From Oikopleura dioica (Eukaryota; Chordata; Appendicularia; Copelata; Oikopleuridae), in the NCBI GenBank assembly GCA_907165135.1, contig OU015566.1, forward strand, positions 8,168,157 to 8,232,156: a stretch of DNA of 64,000 bases, written 5' to 3'. Below are positions 50,368-62,763 of the stretch, piece after piece (position 1 is the stretch's first letter; every line of letters begins with the position of its first letter). Under the pieces are notes generated by a model. That model saw only the letters and a program-made list of their open reading frames with translations. It was not told where the DNA came from and did no database searches. A program made the translations under genes and the position numbers.

Positions 50368-50636
50368 AAGTAACAAGGGCGAACACGAGTTTTTATATTA
50401 GAAACGAAAAAAATAAGCCTCTATGTTAACATTCGCAGAGGTCCAGCTAGTTCAATCCCTTAATAAAGAACACACTTCTTCTACGAGGTTCTTAAAAGCG
50501 CAAACTTCAGTCAACCAAAGTTTCGAGCGTCATTTTGGGTAGGAAATTGATCTTCCGTCGAACATGGAAATATCAGACTTGTGGATAGCTCGGAAGTCGT
50601 TTAATTGATAACAGCTTATCATAGCAGAGGAACAAG

Positions 50637-51343
50637 ATGCCACGTGCGTACTCGCCGGTGTACCCAGAATATGTAGAAGAAATAAAATCGACACAGGACA
50701 ATGTGAGTAATGGCTCTTTCCTCTATCTTCAAAGATTCGTGGTCAAAAGATTGCTGAACTTGACGTTGTCCTCCTTTTTAGACGCCGGCAAAGATCCCTA
50801 ATCCTCCATCTATAAACCGCGCCAATTTCGACACTTCTTCGATTCCCTCAAGATCTCAGGTAAGCTACCGTGAAAGCACGTGCATTACATAGTTTTCTAT
50901 CGATTGGCATTAGAATACCGAGGCGGAAATAAAACGCTTTCGCCGACGAGAGAGCGGAAGATCGTACTGTCAGGTTAATCTAATTGGATTTCGCTTTTTT
51001 TGATTTATCATGCATACGATTTTTAAGAAATTAACGCAACATGAAGAACAGTACTAATTTATACTTATCATAATCTATAATTTATTTTTCTTTTAAACCA
51101 AAGTCACTACGAGAAAAGTGGTTATCATGAAGTTTCATTTTGTCGTTCTCCAGATACAATTATTGACGCATGGCTAAGTCCTAAAGATTCATTTTAATTC
51201 TCGTTTTTTTTGTTGTATTTCGGGGCTTCCAGCCGAGTTATATGCACTCCCGTGAAATTTATCAGACCAAGATCGAACTAAAATGTGTCCCAATTCGTAA
51301 GATAAGCTCCTTGCCTTACCTTGCACCTGTGCGACGCGAATAG
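50637..51343 (+). CDS. Small orphan protein of about 105 aa
   Basis: Four exons join in phase 0: about 50637-50702, 50783-50860, 50912-50971 and 51231-51343. Product starts MPRAYSPVYPEYVEEIKS, has a basic patch IKRFRRRESGR and ends LPYLAPVRRE. No signal peptide or membrane span. Not recognised. Splice sites are canonical (GTGAGT, GTAAGC donors), which supports a real gene. It lies just after the claudin-like gene on the same strand. Confidence 0.5.
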
Positions 51344-51445
51344 TAAGTCGATTATAAAATAAGAGTATTCCTGGATCGTTCCGAGTACAAGTATGATATC
51401 ATAGGATTCGTTTATTATGTCAGTGAGGCGGGTATATTTTGGCAG

Positions 51446-52183
51446 CTAAAGCACAGTGATAATTTTGAAGTGAGAAAGGAGGAAAACTGCTGACGCAATG
51501 AGCAGTAGGAGGATGAAAGCCAGGAGGACCCAACAGCGGGTGTTTTTCTTTTCTAAATTACTTTTTGAGCATTTTTTATTTCCTCCGAAAAACTTACTTA
51601 TATCAACCTCAACGCCGTGGAGGGCTTCTATTTCCGGAACCGTCCATCCCGTGTAAACTGACAAGTAGCTCATCTCATCCTCAGATCCGCGGTAAAGTTT
51701 CGTGGTAATTTTCGAGTCTTTAGCTTTCCAGCGAGGGAGTTTCATGAGCATTTTTGCGCGTTGTTGTTCAGTTAATCCTTGAAAATCAGGTATTTTCTTC
51801 TTTTTCTGAAATCATTTTTGAGAAACAACATTTTTAGCATAAATCGAACCTGATATTTTTCAATGCAAATTCGCATAAAATTCATTCTTTCAAAAAGATC
51901 GCCAGACTCGTCCTGTATATTCGGAATCGTTGTATTCAGCGATTTCCCAACTGGGATCTCGTCACAGCTCATTTTCGAGCATACTGTTTCGTTCAGTTGC
52001 ACCAAGGTCATCGTGTTTCGTGAAAAGATCTGATACGGGTCGAGGTCTTTGTCTGTCATGCATTCTACGGATAAAATAGTCCTCTTATGATGACGAAGGC
52101 TTACCTTCACTTTTTGTCTCGACCGGCTCGACCTTGTTTCTCGACTTTTTCACATTTTCTGAAAGCAAAAATGACTGCGACAT
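51446..52183 (-). CDS. Small C-terminally anchored membrane protein of about 220 aa
   Basis: Start ATG 52183 (MSQSFLLSENVKKSRN). Three exons with introns near 52070-52107 and 51809-51851, in phase. The soluble part is mixed-charge with LVQLNETVCSKMSCDEI and VYTGWTVPEIEALHGVEV. A single hydrophobic span (WVLLAFILLLLIASAVFLL) lies 8 residues from the C-terminus, which suggests a tail-anchored protein facing the cytosol. Not recognised. Confidence 0.55.
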
Positions 52184-52410
52184 GTTCTCTCGATTTTTTC
52201 CAAGTTGAATCTGAGAAAAATCAACTGCAAAAAACTAATTCTAGAAATCTCGCGAGCACTTTGAGTTTTTTTCAAGTTTTAAAAAATTATATTTGGCCGA
52301 AAATTATTGAGAGCTACAGAGAGAAGTTCAGAGGGTTACAAGGATTTATAATGTTTCATAGACATTGAAGATCCGTCTCAAAGAGGATGAGCCTTTTCTG
52401 ATAAGACGTG

Positions 52411-52529
52411 TTACTCTTTTTTCTTATCCAAGTTTTTCTTGTAGCAGAGATAGGCGAAACCAGCGAGAACACCGACAAGAATCAAGTTGCACGCGTTCTG
52501 AACGTTTATTACTTCCAGGGTCAAGTGAG
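52411..52529 (-). CDS. Possible last exon of a small membrane protein
   Basis: After an AAG acceptor, an open frame reads LTLEVINVQNACN, a hydrophobic span LILVGVLAGFAYLCY and a basic tail KKNLDKKKE, stop. Upstream exons could not be assigned. It could equally be a chance frame. Confidence 0.3.
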
Positions 52530-53325
52530 CTTATCTTCCAGAGCTTTCGGTGATATCATATCACTGATATGTATCGAAATAGATTTTATTAATTTCCTCG
52601 GGGATTTCAGCTCGATAAATGAACTGATCCGTAAAATAACCCTAAACATGCCAAATTAAAACGGCATGAGCGCAAGATTAAGATCCTTAACTCAAGTGTC
52701 AACACATGAATAATTCCACAGGGAAAATTTTTGCTAGAAGCTGATGAACGGCAAATTTGTCGATTCCCTTCCGCCAAAAATAAAGCCCCGGATCGCCGAA
52801 ATTGCAGATTAACGGCTGCGTTCATCAAAATTGATCCGTTTAGGTAAGGGTACTATTTTGGCTGTGTTGAGCATGTCGACAACGTGGTGAAACACTTTTT
52901 AGAAAATTTGCGTCAAGATTCAATTCATTTTTACTTATTTCATTATGACGGGAGCAGCTAATAGATGTCTGTTCTCACCCAAAATATTATTACCTGATGA
53001 GTGCTTGAGACTTCTTTGCACATTTTGACGGCTTTGAAATGAATCTCTTTCGAAAAACGAGAGGTTTTTTCAGTCTTTGGGAAAAGGGAGAGTTATTGAT
53101 CGAGGTGAAAAACAGCCCCGGGTGAACACATTGATTCTCGAAAAGTCGTTCAACGGTTACGTAACAAGCTGCTTTAGGCACGCATCCAAAATTGACCCTT
53201 CATAAGCTATATTTTATACACTAGCCAAATTCTACTATTATTCATGCAATAACACTAACTCCATTATCGATTTGATTATTGCTGAAAAATAATTATTCAA
53301 ATATTAAAATTTTAAGACATTTCCA
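52530..53325. other. Intergenic region
   Basis: About 800 bases with scattered frames of 60-75 codons on the minus strand (52607-52828, 52990-53181) that lack motifs. One may hold upstream exons of the small membrane protein ending at 52411. Otherwise nothing recognised. Confidence 0.35.
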
Positions 53326-54024
53326 ATGCAAAATGAAGGCCGAGACCTAAGCAATCAAATCGACCAGATAATATCCGCAGACGTAAGTCAATAATAAACC
53401 TTTATCTTCTTCCTTTCTTTTTTCTCCTAGAAATACGCCTTTGACCAGAACTACGGGAGTTTGTACGAGTACGACCGCGAAATGGAACGCGAACTACCGT
53501 CCAAAGCTGCTTCGGTTCACTCAGTCACGCTCGCTGCGACGAGGGAAAATCGGTACACAGACTCAGTAAGATTCAAGTCCGCATCGTTTTTGTTTGTACT
53601 GCACTTTCGCATGAATCAACAAGCATCAACCTTGGAAGTTATACCGTATAACTTATACGATTAAGATATCTTTATCTCTCGCAAGGAAGGATCTTAATCG
53701 GAAAGATGTGGTACTACCAAAATGTCGTGATAAAATTCATCTCCAATTATACATCGCGTCAAGGATTGGACGTGTAGAACTTCCTTGAAATTAACGGATT
53801 TTCCAGACAACTGATGAGCAGCGTGTCTCAGATGTCTAGCGCTGCTGGAGACGAGGAGGAGGAGGATGAAGTTGAAGAAGCCGAGGTGCCTTTCATGGAC
53901 GATCTGAAAGGTGAGCCAGCGTTAGAAATACAGTCCGCTTCATGTAAATATTCCCGAAGCTTTGGAACGCTCCAAACTCCGCTACTCGCCCAATCCAACT
54001 GTCGACGCCCCTTCCAACTTTTAA
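53326..54024 (+). CDS. Small acidic orphan protein of about 130 aa
   Basis: Exons 53326-53382 and 53431-about 53577, then 53807-about 53911 and about 53962-54024. Start MQNEGRDLSNQIDQIISADK; middle SLYEYDREMERELPSKAASV; an acidic run GDEEEEDEVEEAEVPFMDDL; end RYSPNPTVDAPSNF. If the second donor is the GT at 53566 instead, the frame stops early at 53839. I prefer the longer product because the acidic stretch reads as protein. No family recognised. AATAAA lies at 54131. Confidence 0.45.
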
Positions 54025-54825
54025 TTTCTAACAGCATATTTCTAAACAACCACTCGATCAAGTTACATTCTTCTGCTGCCATTTCTACCTTATCATGCGA
54101 ATATTGTGTTTTACCTTCTTTCATTCTTCAAATAAAATTAGCGATTTGAGATTTCGACCACAATTTGAATGAAACAAAAAATATTAAAAATTTTTAATTA
54201 TAATTTATAATTTTTAATAGTCATTTTTAACCAATCATGCTAACAAAACAAAGCCAAGAAAAAGGATAAATGAACAGAAAAAGTTTATTATTTCATCAAA
54301 TTTATGAAATGATAACAGTTTTGTCGATAGTTTTTATATATACAGTCATTTTTGTTAACAGTTACGTTTGTGACGGCCTCACGATTATCTTTTGGGCCAC
54401 AAGTCGTCTTGGTAATTTTTTTTGTAGGTTTTTTTTTTAAAGTTGTTTGTTCAATTTGTACAGATTCATCATTTTTGTCTTTTGGATTTTTTTTTGAATA
54501 ATTTAAACAAGTGTCGTTTGAGCGTTTCTTCAAGTTTCAGAAGAGTTTTGTCGATTGGGAAGTTGGCATCTGGAGTTAGCAGGATTTCGGGAAGGTCATT
54601 TTGACGGTTCGTTTCAGCTCATGTGGGATTTATACTGGTTCATTGGTTTACCTGGGTTTAGAAGTGGAAGAAGTTAATTACGTTTACGATTTCGATGCTT
54701 CTAGTTTTAGTTTCAATCAAGCGCTACGTCAGTACTGGTTCCTTTAAGGATGTTCCGATTCATGAGAGAGGAAGTGAAATGGTGGTGAAGGTCCTGGATG
54801 TTTGTACTTGTTGGTGGTGGTGGGG
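54025..54825. other. Convergent 3' region
   Basis: Very AT-rich, with AATAAA for the plus gene at 54131 and AATAAAC on the minus strand near 54285, which suggests a long 3' UTR for the RRM gene. The 81-codon Lys/Thr-rich minus frame 54288-54533 is probably a product of composition. Confidence 0.5.
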
Positions 54826-57800
54826 TTAAGTGTTGTTGGAGGCGAGGGTGCCGGTATTCAGTTGAATCCTTAGCTTGAATCCTTTGGTGCCAGCTCGTGG
54901 TCCTCGTGGCTGCCTAATTGCTTCCGATTCGAGCTTCTCGGCCAGCGTGATGTAGTCCAGGTCGGGAAGTCCAGCTGGTCGAGTGTTTATTTTGGAAAAT
55001 TTAGAAAGAAATTCGCGATCGTAAACTTTAGGCTCGCTGCTTATTTTTGGCTCTACGGCCGAAACGACTTTTTTGACTACTGGAGAAATTGGAAGAGCTT
55101 CCCGAGCGGGAGAAATGGTTTTAGCAGGAGCGGAAACGAATTTGGAAAAATTAAGAGTTTTAAGATTGTGCTCGCCGTCAGAGTCGGAGAGGATCTCGGG
55201 CTCGGAGCTAGCAGATCGCTCGGAAGCGGAGCTAGAGCGGACGCTGTCGCCGGAGTGAGCATCTTCGGAGGTGACTCCAGAGTCGGAGGTGTCGAGGGAA
55301 GAGGACAGGTTAAGATCAAGCTTGGTTGTGTGAACGGTCTCACTGAAAAATCAAAGTTAGTTTTTCTGTCACTGGAATAAGTACGTCTACAAACGAACAA
55401 CCCTAATCCCCTTATTCTGATTCTGAATAAAGTCCAACAGGCAGCTTACCGCTCAGAGTAAAGTTTCTCGTCGACGCCTGGTTTGAGAAGCGCGCAGCGG
55501 AAGCCCATTTCATTCTCACGCTGTCGGAAGACGTGTACGGCGAATTTGGCAGCGCGAGCTGTCTCGAAATCGATGACAGCGCAAGCGGTTCGTCCGAGAT
55601 CCGGAATCAGACGGATCCATTGTTTGATGTCGGCGGGGATGTTCTTGCCCGGCTTAAGGAAATATAGACGGGGAAATCATAATATAAAAATGTCGGGAGG
55701 GAAAGTAACGGAAATGGGGTTTCTTGGATCAGTTGATGGGATAACAATTAGCTTTAGAAAAAAATAATATGTTGGTCGACTTTTTGCTGAGTAATCATTG
55801 TTAGAAAATGCTTTGCAAGAGCACTAGATTCAAGATGTTCGATCGAGTGTGATCGATAATATCAGCTGTGGCGTAAATAGATTTACGTTGCCGCTACTCA
55901 GTGCCAATTTCTGGCCTTCAGTTGAGCCTATCGAAAAAACACTGGCCACGTTTTTGCGTAAAATCGTTTCCCGTAAATTCTTAACTAGTTTGCTCGAGCC
56001 TTTGAGCCTATGATGACGGGACCGATAATATGGTGACGCAAAGTCTAAAGGGAACTCGGTCTAAAACGCGCGATGACTTTTACAAACGTGCTGGCTGTTA
56101 GCTCCTAATCCGGGCCTGGTTGAAGAGTGGGAAGTTGGTCAGCCTTATCGCCTCGCTTTCAAAACACCAAAACGTATATCGCGGTACTTTTCTTACATTT
56201 CCCAAAGGCCGCTTTTAGTTTGATCAGATTTCCGAAGCTCGCCCCGTTCTCTAAGCTATTTCAAGTGTAATGCTATTTTCGCTGATGCTATTTTCAGACA
56301 AGAGCGCTTTTTGCTGAGTGTTCAAAAAAGGCACTTGTGTAACTTGCTTAGTTCTAAAAGGGGGAGGACCAAGATAATTAAAGCTCTTCAAAAGGAAATT
56401 ACACAAACAGGACTTGGTGTTCTAGTTTTTGCTGGAGTACCTCAAGTTTGAAAATGGGGGGAGGAAAACTGGACTTACCTTCAAAACACGGACGATGTTG
56501 ACATCACCATAAGGATGGAAAACGGAAGTGAGAGCTTCGACATTCTGATACTTGGCCGGCAAGTTGATGGCGACGATTCTCTTGAAGGGTTGAGCCTTCT
56601 CTTCTTCCGGCGCATTACTGGCGCCGTTGTTTCCGGATGTAGCGTTGTTATGGTTGTTACTAGTGTTCTGCTGTCGGGCTTTGAACTGTTTTCGTTGGTT
56701 CTTTGGCAAGTTGTTCGGTGTACCGTGTCCAGATCTAAAGAAAATACGCTTAGAATTTAGAATTTTCCAACCGTTTGTAAAAATAACTCAATCCGAAAAT
56801 CCGATAAGAATCCTGAAAAATTCCAAAGGGAAATTTTAGAACAATTTAAAAAGAGTGCTTACCTTGAGTGATGATGAGATCTGGGCGAGTTGAATAACTT
56901 TTGAGCTTCTAAAAGTCGCTGAAGCTGCTGAAGTTGGAGTTGCTGCTGGATTTGAACCTGAAACGAGGCATTATCTTATCAGTCCTGCTCTTTGGATCAA
57001 TTTTCATTTCGGGAGAAACTTTCTCGGTAAGCGAGATTGACTTGACTTCGCTGGTAAGCGAACTTGACTTAGATCATGTCCTTACCTGAGCAATGAGAGG
57101 GTTGATGAAGGGCAGGGCTTGGGCAGAGCCGAAGGCTTGCTGGGCGAAACTAGGAGCTTGGGGCTGAGCTTGAGCCTGAGCGGCCATCATTTGTTGCTGG
57201 AGACCTGAAAGAGAAGTTTTACTTCACGAAGAAAGAAAAACTGAATTTTGGATAGGTGGTGGATTATGGTCAAGGGAAGAGATCACGTATTATATTTTTG
57301 GGAAAAGGGATTAGCATAAAATTGAATCTTTGCAAATTTGAAGGTCCAGTATTTTTGGAGGGCTCTTTGAAAATGGGCAAACCCATGATTTTTCCAAGTG
57401 GTGTTTGGATTTTGAGCTATAATTTAGAAGCTTTAGGGGTGGTTCATTATATAAATACACCACGCGCGGCGGTTTATTATGCTTTGCGATTATCGCAGTT
57501 GCTGTATTATTGGTCAAATCTAACGTGGAGAAGCCAACCCTTCTCTGAGACACGGGATTGAGACTAGCTGTCTTTATACTAAATAGAAGAGGGCTTTTGA
57601 TAATTTTGAGATATCGTAGCTGACATGAGTTGTTAGAGTATGCCATAAACATGTATGAACAAGGGTACAAATGAGGAGAAGGGGTTGGTACACCGAAATA
57701 ATGAGGGAAGTGAATTTGGGGTAGAGAAGGTCCATAGATTCGATTTCTCGATGCTAAACAAGAAGAAAGTGAAATTTGAACGATTTCTGTAGAAGATGCT

Positions 57801-58172
57801 ATCGGGACAAGCAGAGAAGGGTAATCACTCAATTTCATAGCGCAACCTGATAGCTCTGCGGCTTGTCCAACTGTTTAGTCAGAGCAGGCGCTCCATCAAA
57901 ATAGACGACGTGGAGAATGGGTGCGGGTTTTATGCGGGAGTAAATAATTATGACCGGGGTTCGGCGCTGGATCTCCAGGAGTTTGGAGATTAAAAGGATA
58001 AGGTGCGAAGGATGATAAGGAAGAGAGGGTGTTACAGGGAGGATTTACGGGCTTTTGGGAAGGGGAAAGGTTTTATTCAAGGAGTTGACTATGGATGAAA
58101 CAGATAACGATTAAACTTACCAGCAATTTGGTGAGACCACAAAGCTTGAGCTTGATCCTGGTTAAACTGCAT
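54826..58172 (-). CDS. LARP6-type RRM and SUZ-C RNA-binding protein lacking a La motif
   Basis: Start ATG 58172 (MQFNQDQAQALWSHQIAG). Exons about 58172-58121, 57206-57088, 56958-56863, 56735-56479, 55651-55450 and 55341-54826 join in phase. A Gln/Ala-rich N-terminus (QIQQQLQLQQLQRLL) leads to NLPKNQRKQFKARQQ. Next an RRM with RNP2 IVAINLP, the LARP6-style long loop VRVLKPGKNIPADIKQW and RNP1-like ACAVIDFE. A Ser-rich linker follows, then a SUZ-C motif RQPRGPRAGTKGF near the C-terminus. RRM and SUZ-C match LARP6, but no La motif is found upstream. Likely binds mRNA in the cytoplasm. The introns at 55652-56478 and 57207-58120 are unusually long for this window. Confidence 0.78.
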
Positions 58173-58658
58173 CTTTCCCTTTCAGCTTTGTCTTTTTGCT
58201 TGATCTAAAAAGGTTAGTATACTTACGAGTCCGTTTTGGTCTCGATCGTTCTTTTTTTATAGATTTTAACTCTTGAAATTCTTCTTCACTGGATTCTTAT
58301 TGCAGAGTCGTTTTTCTCCGACTAGGGAAAGAAACGTTATTCGAACTGTTCTCTTTTGCTGGTATGAAAGAATACCAATCCGTGAATTTAAAAATTCTTT
58401 ATTTTTCTTCTTCGAGAAGGCGATTTGTTGCTTTCGAGTTAAAAACTTGAAGACGAAGAACAGCAGGCGATATTATATATCGACTCGGTTATCTTTATGT
58501 TTCTCTCTCTATTTGCTGAATGAAAAGCCGTCCATCTCAACGTGAGTGGTCGCGAGTGCGCCGTGGCGCCATCGCGCATCGCGGCGCAAAAACAGCGCCA
58601 TCTGTAGCGCGCGATTGAAATTTGCGCAAAGCGTAAGAGAGCTTCTGAAAGAGCTGGA
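58173..58658. promoter_or_regulatory. GC-rich promoter-like region
   Basis: Upstream of the RRM gene (minus) and of a weak plus-strand gene. At 58541-58625 there is a CpG-dense patch with repeated GCGCCATC (58563, 58594) and several GCGC steps, in contrast to the AT-rich surroundings. Such sites resemble YY1/E2F-type elements; function inferred. Confidence 0.35.
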
Positions 58659-59352
58659 ATGAGAATCGAAGCGATCCTGACGCATAATGAGGAGCTAAGC
58701 GCCAGGTGACTTGAACGACTGTGGCAGCTTCAGTAGAGCCGGGGACTGTTCTAATGGGAATTATCTTGTTGGGTGAGCGAAAGCTGAAAGGATCAGCTGT
58801 AATGGGGCATCTTCTGCTGAGGATTTTTTAGAACTGCAGCTTTCAATTGAACTTTGGAAGATTTATCAGAACATTCTCATTCTCAACTGAAAATCAAGTC
58901 TCATATTTATGGTCAGCGTCTGATAGGACACTGAGAGCCTCAAAGAGTTCAAGAAAGATTTGTATTTAGAAGCCTATGTAACATAGGCTATGTTCATATA
59001 GAAATCGCAGCTGCAGCAAAAGCCTTTCCCTGCATTCGCTGACTTATTGACTGCGTTAATCCGTTCTCGATTTCGCCTGGCGCCGCTTACCATCCAATCT
59101 TAGCACTAACGTTGTCCCCTCTCTTCGGACGAAGAAACCAAATCCGCAAATCGCTGGTCGTGTTATTTTGTTAGCGAAGCAAGCGACATTCTAATAGTTC
59201 AAGACGTCGTCGAAATCCTTATTCCTCAACCTGAAGTCATCCACAAGTCCTTCCAAATCCTTGGCTCGCTCGAGTTACTTTCGAAAGAAGAGCTACTAGA
59301 TTACTTCGAAACCGAACTGCGCAGTATTCTGGAACTTTGCCACATAAGGTGA
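58659..59352 (+). CDS. Candidate two-exon small protein of about 74 aa
   Basis: ATG 58659 opens MRIEAILTHNEELSA and meets a GTGACT donor in phase 2 at 58706. A TTTTGTTAG acceptor at 59174 opens a frame in matching phase: EASDILIVQDVVEILIPQPE, then LGSLELLSKEELLDYFETEL, stop at 59350-59352. The second exon has no Met, so it is easily missed. Amino-acid pattern looks like a helical protein. No family recognised. Confidence 0.35.
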
Positions 59353-60510
59353 CACCAGCAGCTTCCAAGGGTCCGTGAACTTTTTCGCGCACGTCATCAT
59401 TTCCAAAATGAACTTTTAAAAGGAAATAGGCATAGTATTAAACGCTGGTTCATTTTTTTCTTTTCTTTTTCTTTTGAGCGGGATAATTCTCCAAGAATCC
59501 GCAGGCGGTTCAATGTGGAAATTTTCTAAAAATTCTCACTCACCGCGCTAATGAAAAAAACGCCTCGCCACATGTGTAATTATCCCGAGTTTATACAGCA
59601 TGTGGCCTTGCATGTGGCATTTACACACATCTCCGTGTATCAGAAGAAGCTCCTCACTTTCTCCATTTAGCCAAAATGAGTGACCAACCACTTTGCTCTG
59701 GAATAACGTTTGATTGGAGCTACTTTATCAAGTTGTTAGAAAGCTCATATGTTTTGCGGCAGAAATTACAGCAAGCTTTGAATTTTCAAAAAGATTTTTT
59801 TTTCTAAAACAGCGAAGCTAGATTTCGGATGTTTAGGCTCCGGTAGAAATTCGGGTGATTTTCATATGCTAAGAGTCTAAAACTATATTTTCAACTGCAC
59901 TGTGCAAATTTTGCACTTTTTGAAAGGATAAACAAGAAGCTCCTTCTATTGGATTGGCAATACTAGAGGTGTAAAAAGCTGACAGCGCCCTATCATTATT
60001 CCAGTACCACCTGACATGCTGGAAAAATAATTAGAACCCAACGCGAAACTCCATCGCACAAGTTAAAATACTGATAAACGTAACTCCGGCGAGGAAATGA
60101 GTTCTGGCAAGTCACGAGGCGCTCTCCTGTAGGCTCCACTCACCCTAACCCTCTTATCATGATTAAATCCCCTTGAATGCAAAATCACTCGAGCAAAGCT
60201 CGTCAGATTATTCGCTCATGAAAATTCCAACAGTGAACCACTTCAACCGAGCCCCTCCATATTCGCGTAATAAGTCCGCCTCCGACGAGCATTTTTTAGA
60301 AAATTGAACTCCCGTTCATTCATTTCGGTCCCCCTTTCATTGATCCCCTTTTTGCCCATCTAAGTGCCAGGCTCGTCGATTTTAATACAGTGGAGCTTAT
60401 TACGCCATGTTCCGAAAAAAATGAAATCATCGGGCGCCGCGAGAACTTTGTCAAGTACTTATTGTCTCTTTGCCATTCAATTTTATTTTTAGCTGACTGG
60501 AAATTTTTTT
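59353..60510. other. Intergenic region
   Basis: About 1.15 kb without a supported gene. Minus frames at 60320-60637 overlap the last exon of the next gene in another frame. No repeats or RNA genes seen. Confidence 0.4.
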
Positions 60511-62763
60511 TTATTCTTCGATGGAACGATACTTTGCAGAGTTGGCAGTGACAAGGGTTTCGAGCAGCTGGAGCTTTTCTTTCTTGGTCATGGAGGATTC
60601 TAAAATGAGAGATCGAGTCATCAATATTTTCATACAATCAAGCTAATAATAAGCATTATCTATAAAATAATGGCTGACCTAGTAAGGTGTTATCTGCGGT
60701 ACCATGATATGATATCAATGTCTTTTCTATTTACGAAAATACTGAATAAGGATTACTCCTTAAACACATGTTATATGAGTTAAACTTTTAAGGCTAATTA
60801 ACCTCGTAGCTAAACATAAAAATATGTTTATGAGCTTTTTTTTTGTTTATATCAAAAACGCGACAAAAAGGCTCGTCCATAAATACCACTAACAAAGGCA
60901 AACTAATTTAATTGGCCTTTGATAACATTATGTTAGAGGCTTTCCGTGAAGCGTTTATTTTAAAAATGATGTTGATAATAAAGAAACATTTTGGAAATAA
61001 AAATGACACGTGAGTAAATTTGCTTGCACTACTGATAAATGACTAAAGTACAATCACACAATTGCGTTTTTTTACGACGTAAAATACAATTCAAATGCAG
61101 GTCAGCCCTTATTTTCGGAACCATACCGGTATTCTAGATGATTTCAAAAAACTTTTGTGGGGCCGGAAATCGTAAAAACTGCAAGTGCAGTTTTCTTCAG
61201 CTCGTCAAGACGAGTCGAATGATGGGTCTAACTCCTGATAATTCTAAGGATTGACCGGTTTACCGGCTGGTTACCGGAAAATACGTTGTCACCGGCCGTT
61301 TTTGTTCTAGAAGTGATAGACTAATGTTTGACACCGGAAATTGTTTCTTTTAGTCAGTTCTCCTGCAGGCTAAAAGATGAAGAGTTTATCAATACTCTGA
61401 AGAGAGTTATCACTAAAATACTATTTTTGGCGAAAATGGGACTAGAAATTAGGAACGTGCAGCAACAACATAATTTTAGTAAAAGTTACTGTTTTTAGTG
61501 ATAACTCTCTTCAGAGTATTGATAAACTCTTCATCTTTTAGCCTGCAGGAGAACTGACTATAAGAAACAATTTCCGGTGTCAAACATTAGTCTATCACTT
61601 CTAGAACAAAAACGGCCGGTGACAACGTATTTTCCGGTAACCAGCCGGTAAACCGGTCAATCCTTAGAATTATCAGGAGTTAGACCCATCATTCGTCTCG
61701 TCTTGACGAGCTGAAAAAAACTGCACTTGCAGTTTTACGATTTCCGGCCCCACAAAAAGTTTTTTGAAATCATCCTAGGCATGAATTATACTGATGATTT
61801 ACCTACGGCAAGCGGAGTTGAGGGCCAATTTGTTACTTGCTTGAAATATTCGGCTGCAGTCTTGAATTCCAGTCGTTGTTCGGCGACGATTCCAAGAAGA
61901 TAGTACCCTCGTGTTGACATTTTCAGATCTGAATTTCTGTTTTAGCAACATCGTCAAAAACCGGATATAAAGAACCATAAAGCTAGTATATTTTCCAGCA
62001 TTATGTATTTAAAGAACAGGGGATTTTTCTGAATTCACTTGTTAAAGCTTTTTTTGTTAATCTATGGCATGCCGCATGAACACCTTTTGAAACTGATAAG
62101 AATTTTAATGACTCATCACTTCAAGAGCGCGCAAAACGACGCTCAAATTGAGCCTTGAGGATCCCTTCCAGCTCATCCGAAATCCCTAATCACCGTCGAT
62201 AATTTTCCTTCAAATCAGTGTATTTGTAAACAAGGCGACGAAGCTGGAGTCGCGAAATCCGGGCACTCACACATGTATACCGTTAATTAACGCATCACGT
62301 GTTGATGCCTTGATTACTCGTCGGGATGAAATCGAGTTCAATAGACTTGTATATGGATAAGCAGGATTCTGTAAGAGACGGCTTGCATATTTGGCTCGTA
62401 TCTTTGATAAATTGACCTTATCTTTATCATTTTTCATTTTCTAATCTTTGAAAATGTTCATTAACGCAAGTAGTTACAAATAAGAAAAAACGTGTCTGCG
62501 GAATAAAACTTACCAATTGCGAATTGAGCATTCAGATCGGCTCCTTCAAGGTCTCCACTTAGTACTGCTACTTTCGCCCTGAAATGCTCGTCTTATCCTT
62601 TTTAGAACACTTTGTTTTTGACTTTACCGTTGTAAGAGAATGATCTCAAGTCGCCTCTTGAAGTCCTCCTCTGCAAGCCCTTCTTTGCTGAAATGCTATT
62701 AGCTGGTGTTCAAACTAAAACTGTAATTTCGAACGCCGTAACGATTCTAAGAGCTTCCTCATT
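60511..62763 (-). CDS. Small helical-repeat (TPR-like) protein, 5' end uncertain
   Basis: Exons read in phase: about 62763-62706 (NEEALRIVTA), 62690-62630 (KEGLAEEDFKRRLEIILLQR), 62580-62516 (AKVAVLSGDLEGADLNAQFA), 61926-61799 (STRGYYLLGIVAEQRLEFK, TAAEYFKQV) and 60601-60511 (SSMTKKEKLQLLETLVTANS, ending YRSIEE). The spacing of Gly/Ala/Tyr suggests TPR-like hairpins, about 120 aa as modelled. The true start may lie upstream: a frame continues to about 62965, and ATG 63558 opens another plausible first exon. The 1.2-kb last intron contains a long inverted repeat. Function unknown. Confidence 0.55.
61136..61774. repeat. Long near-perfect inverted repeat (foldback element)
   Basis: Two arms of about 283 bases, 61136-61418 and 61492-61774, are reverse complements with only a few differences, around a loop of about 73 bases. 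Landmarks: GGGGCCGGAAATCGT against ACGATTTCCGGCCCC, and CTCCTGCAGGCTAAAAGATG against CATCTTTTAGCCTGCAGGAG. CTAG sits at or beside both outer ends. No open frame. It lies inside an intron of the minus-strand gene, so its transcript would fold into a long hairpin. Confidence 0.88.

Noticed and set aside
54288-54533. 81-codon minus-strand frame
   Set aside because: Lys/Thr/Asn-rich reading of AT-rich 3' UTR sequence; no motif or splice support.
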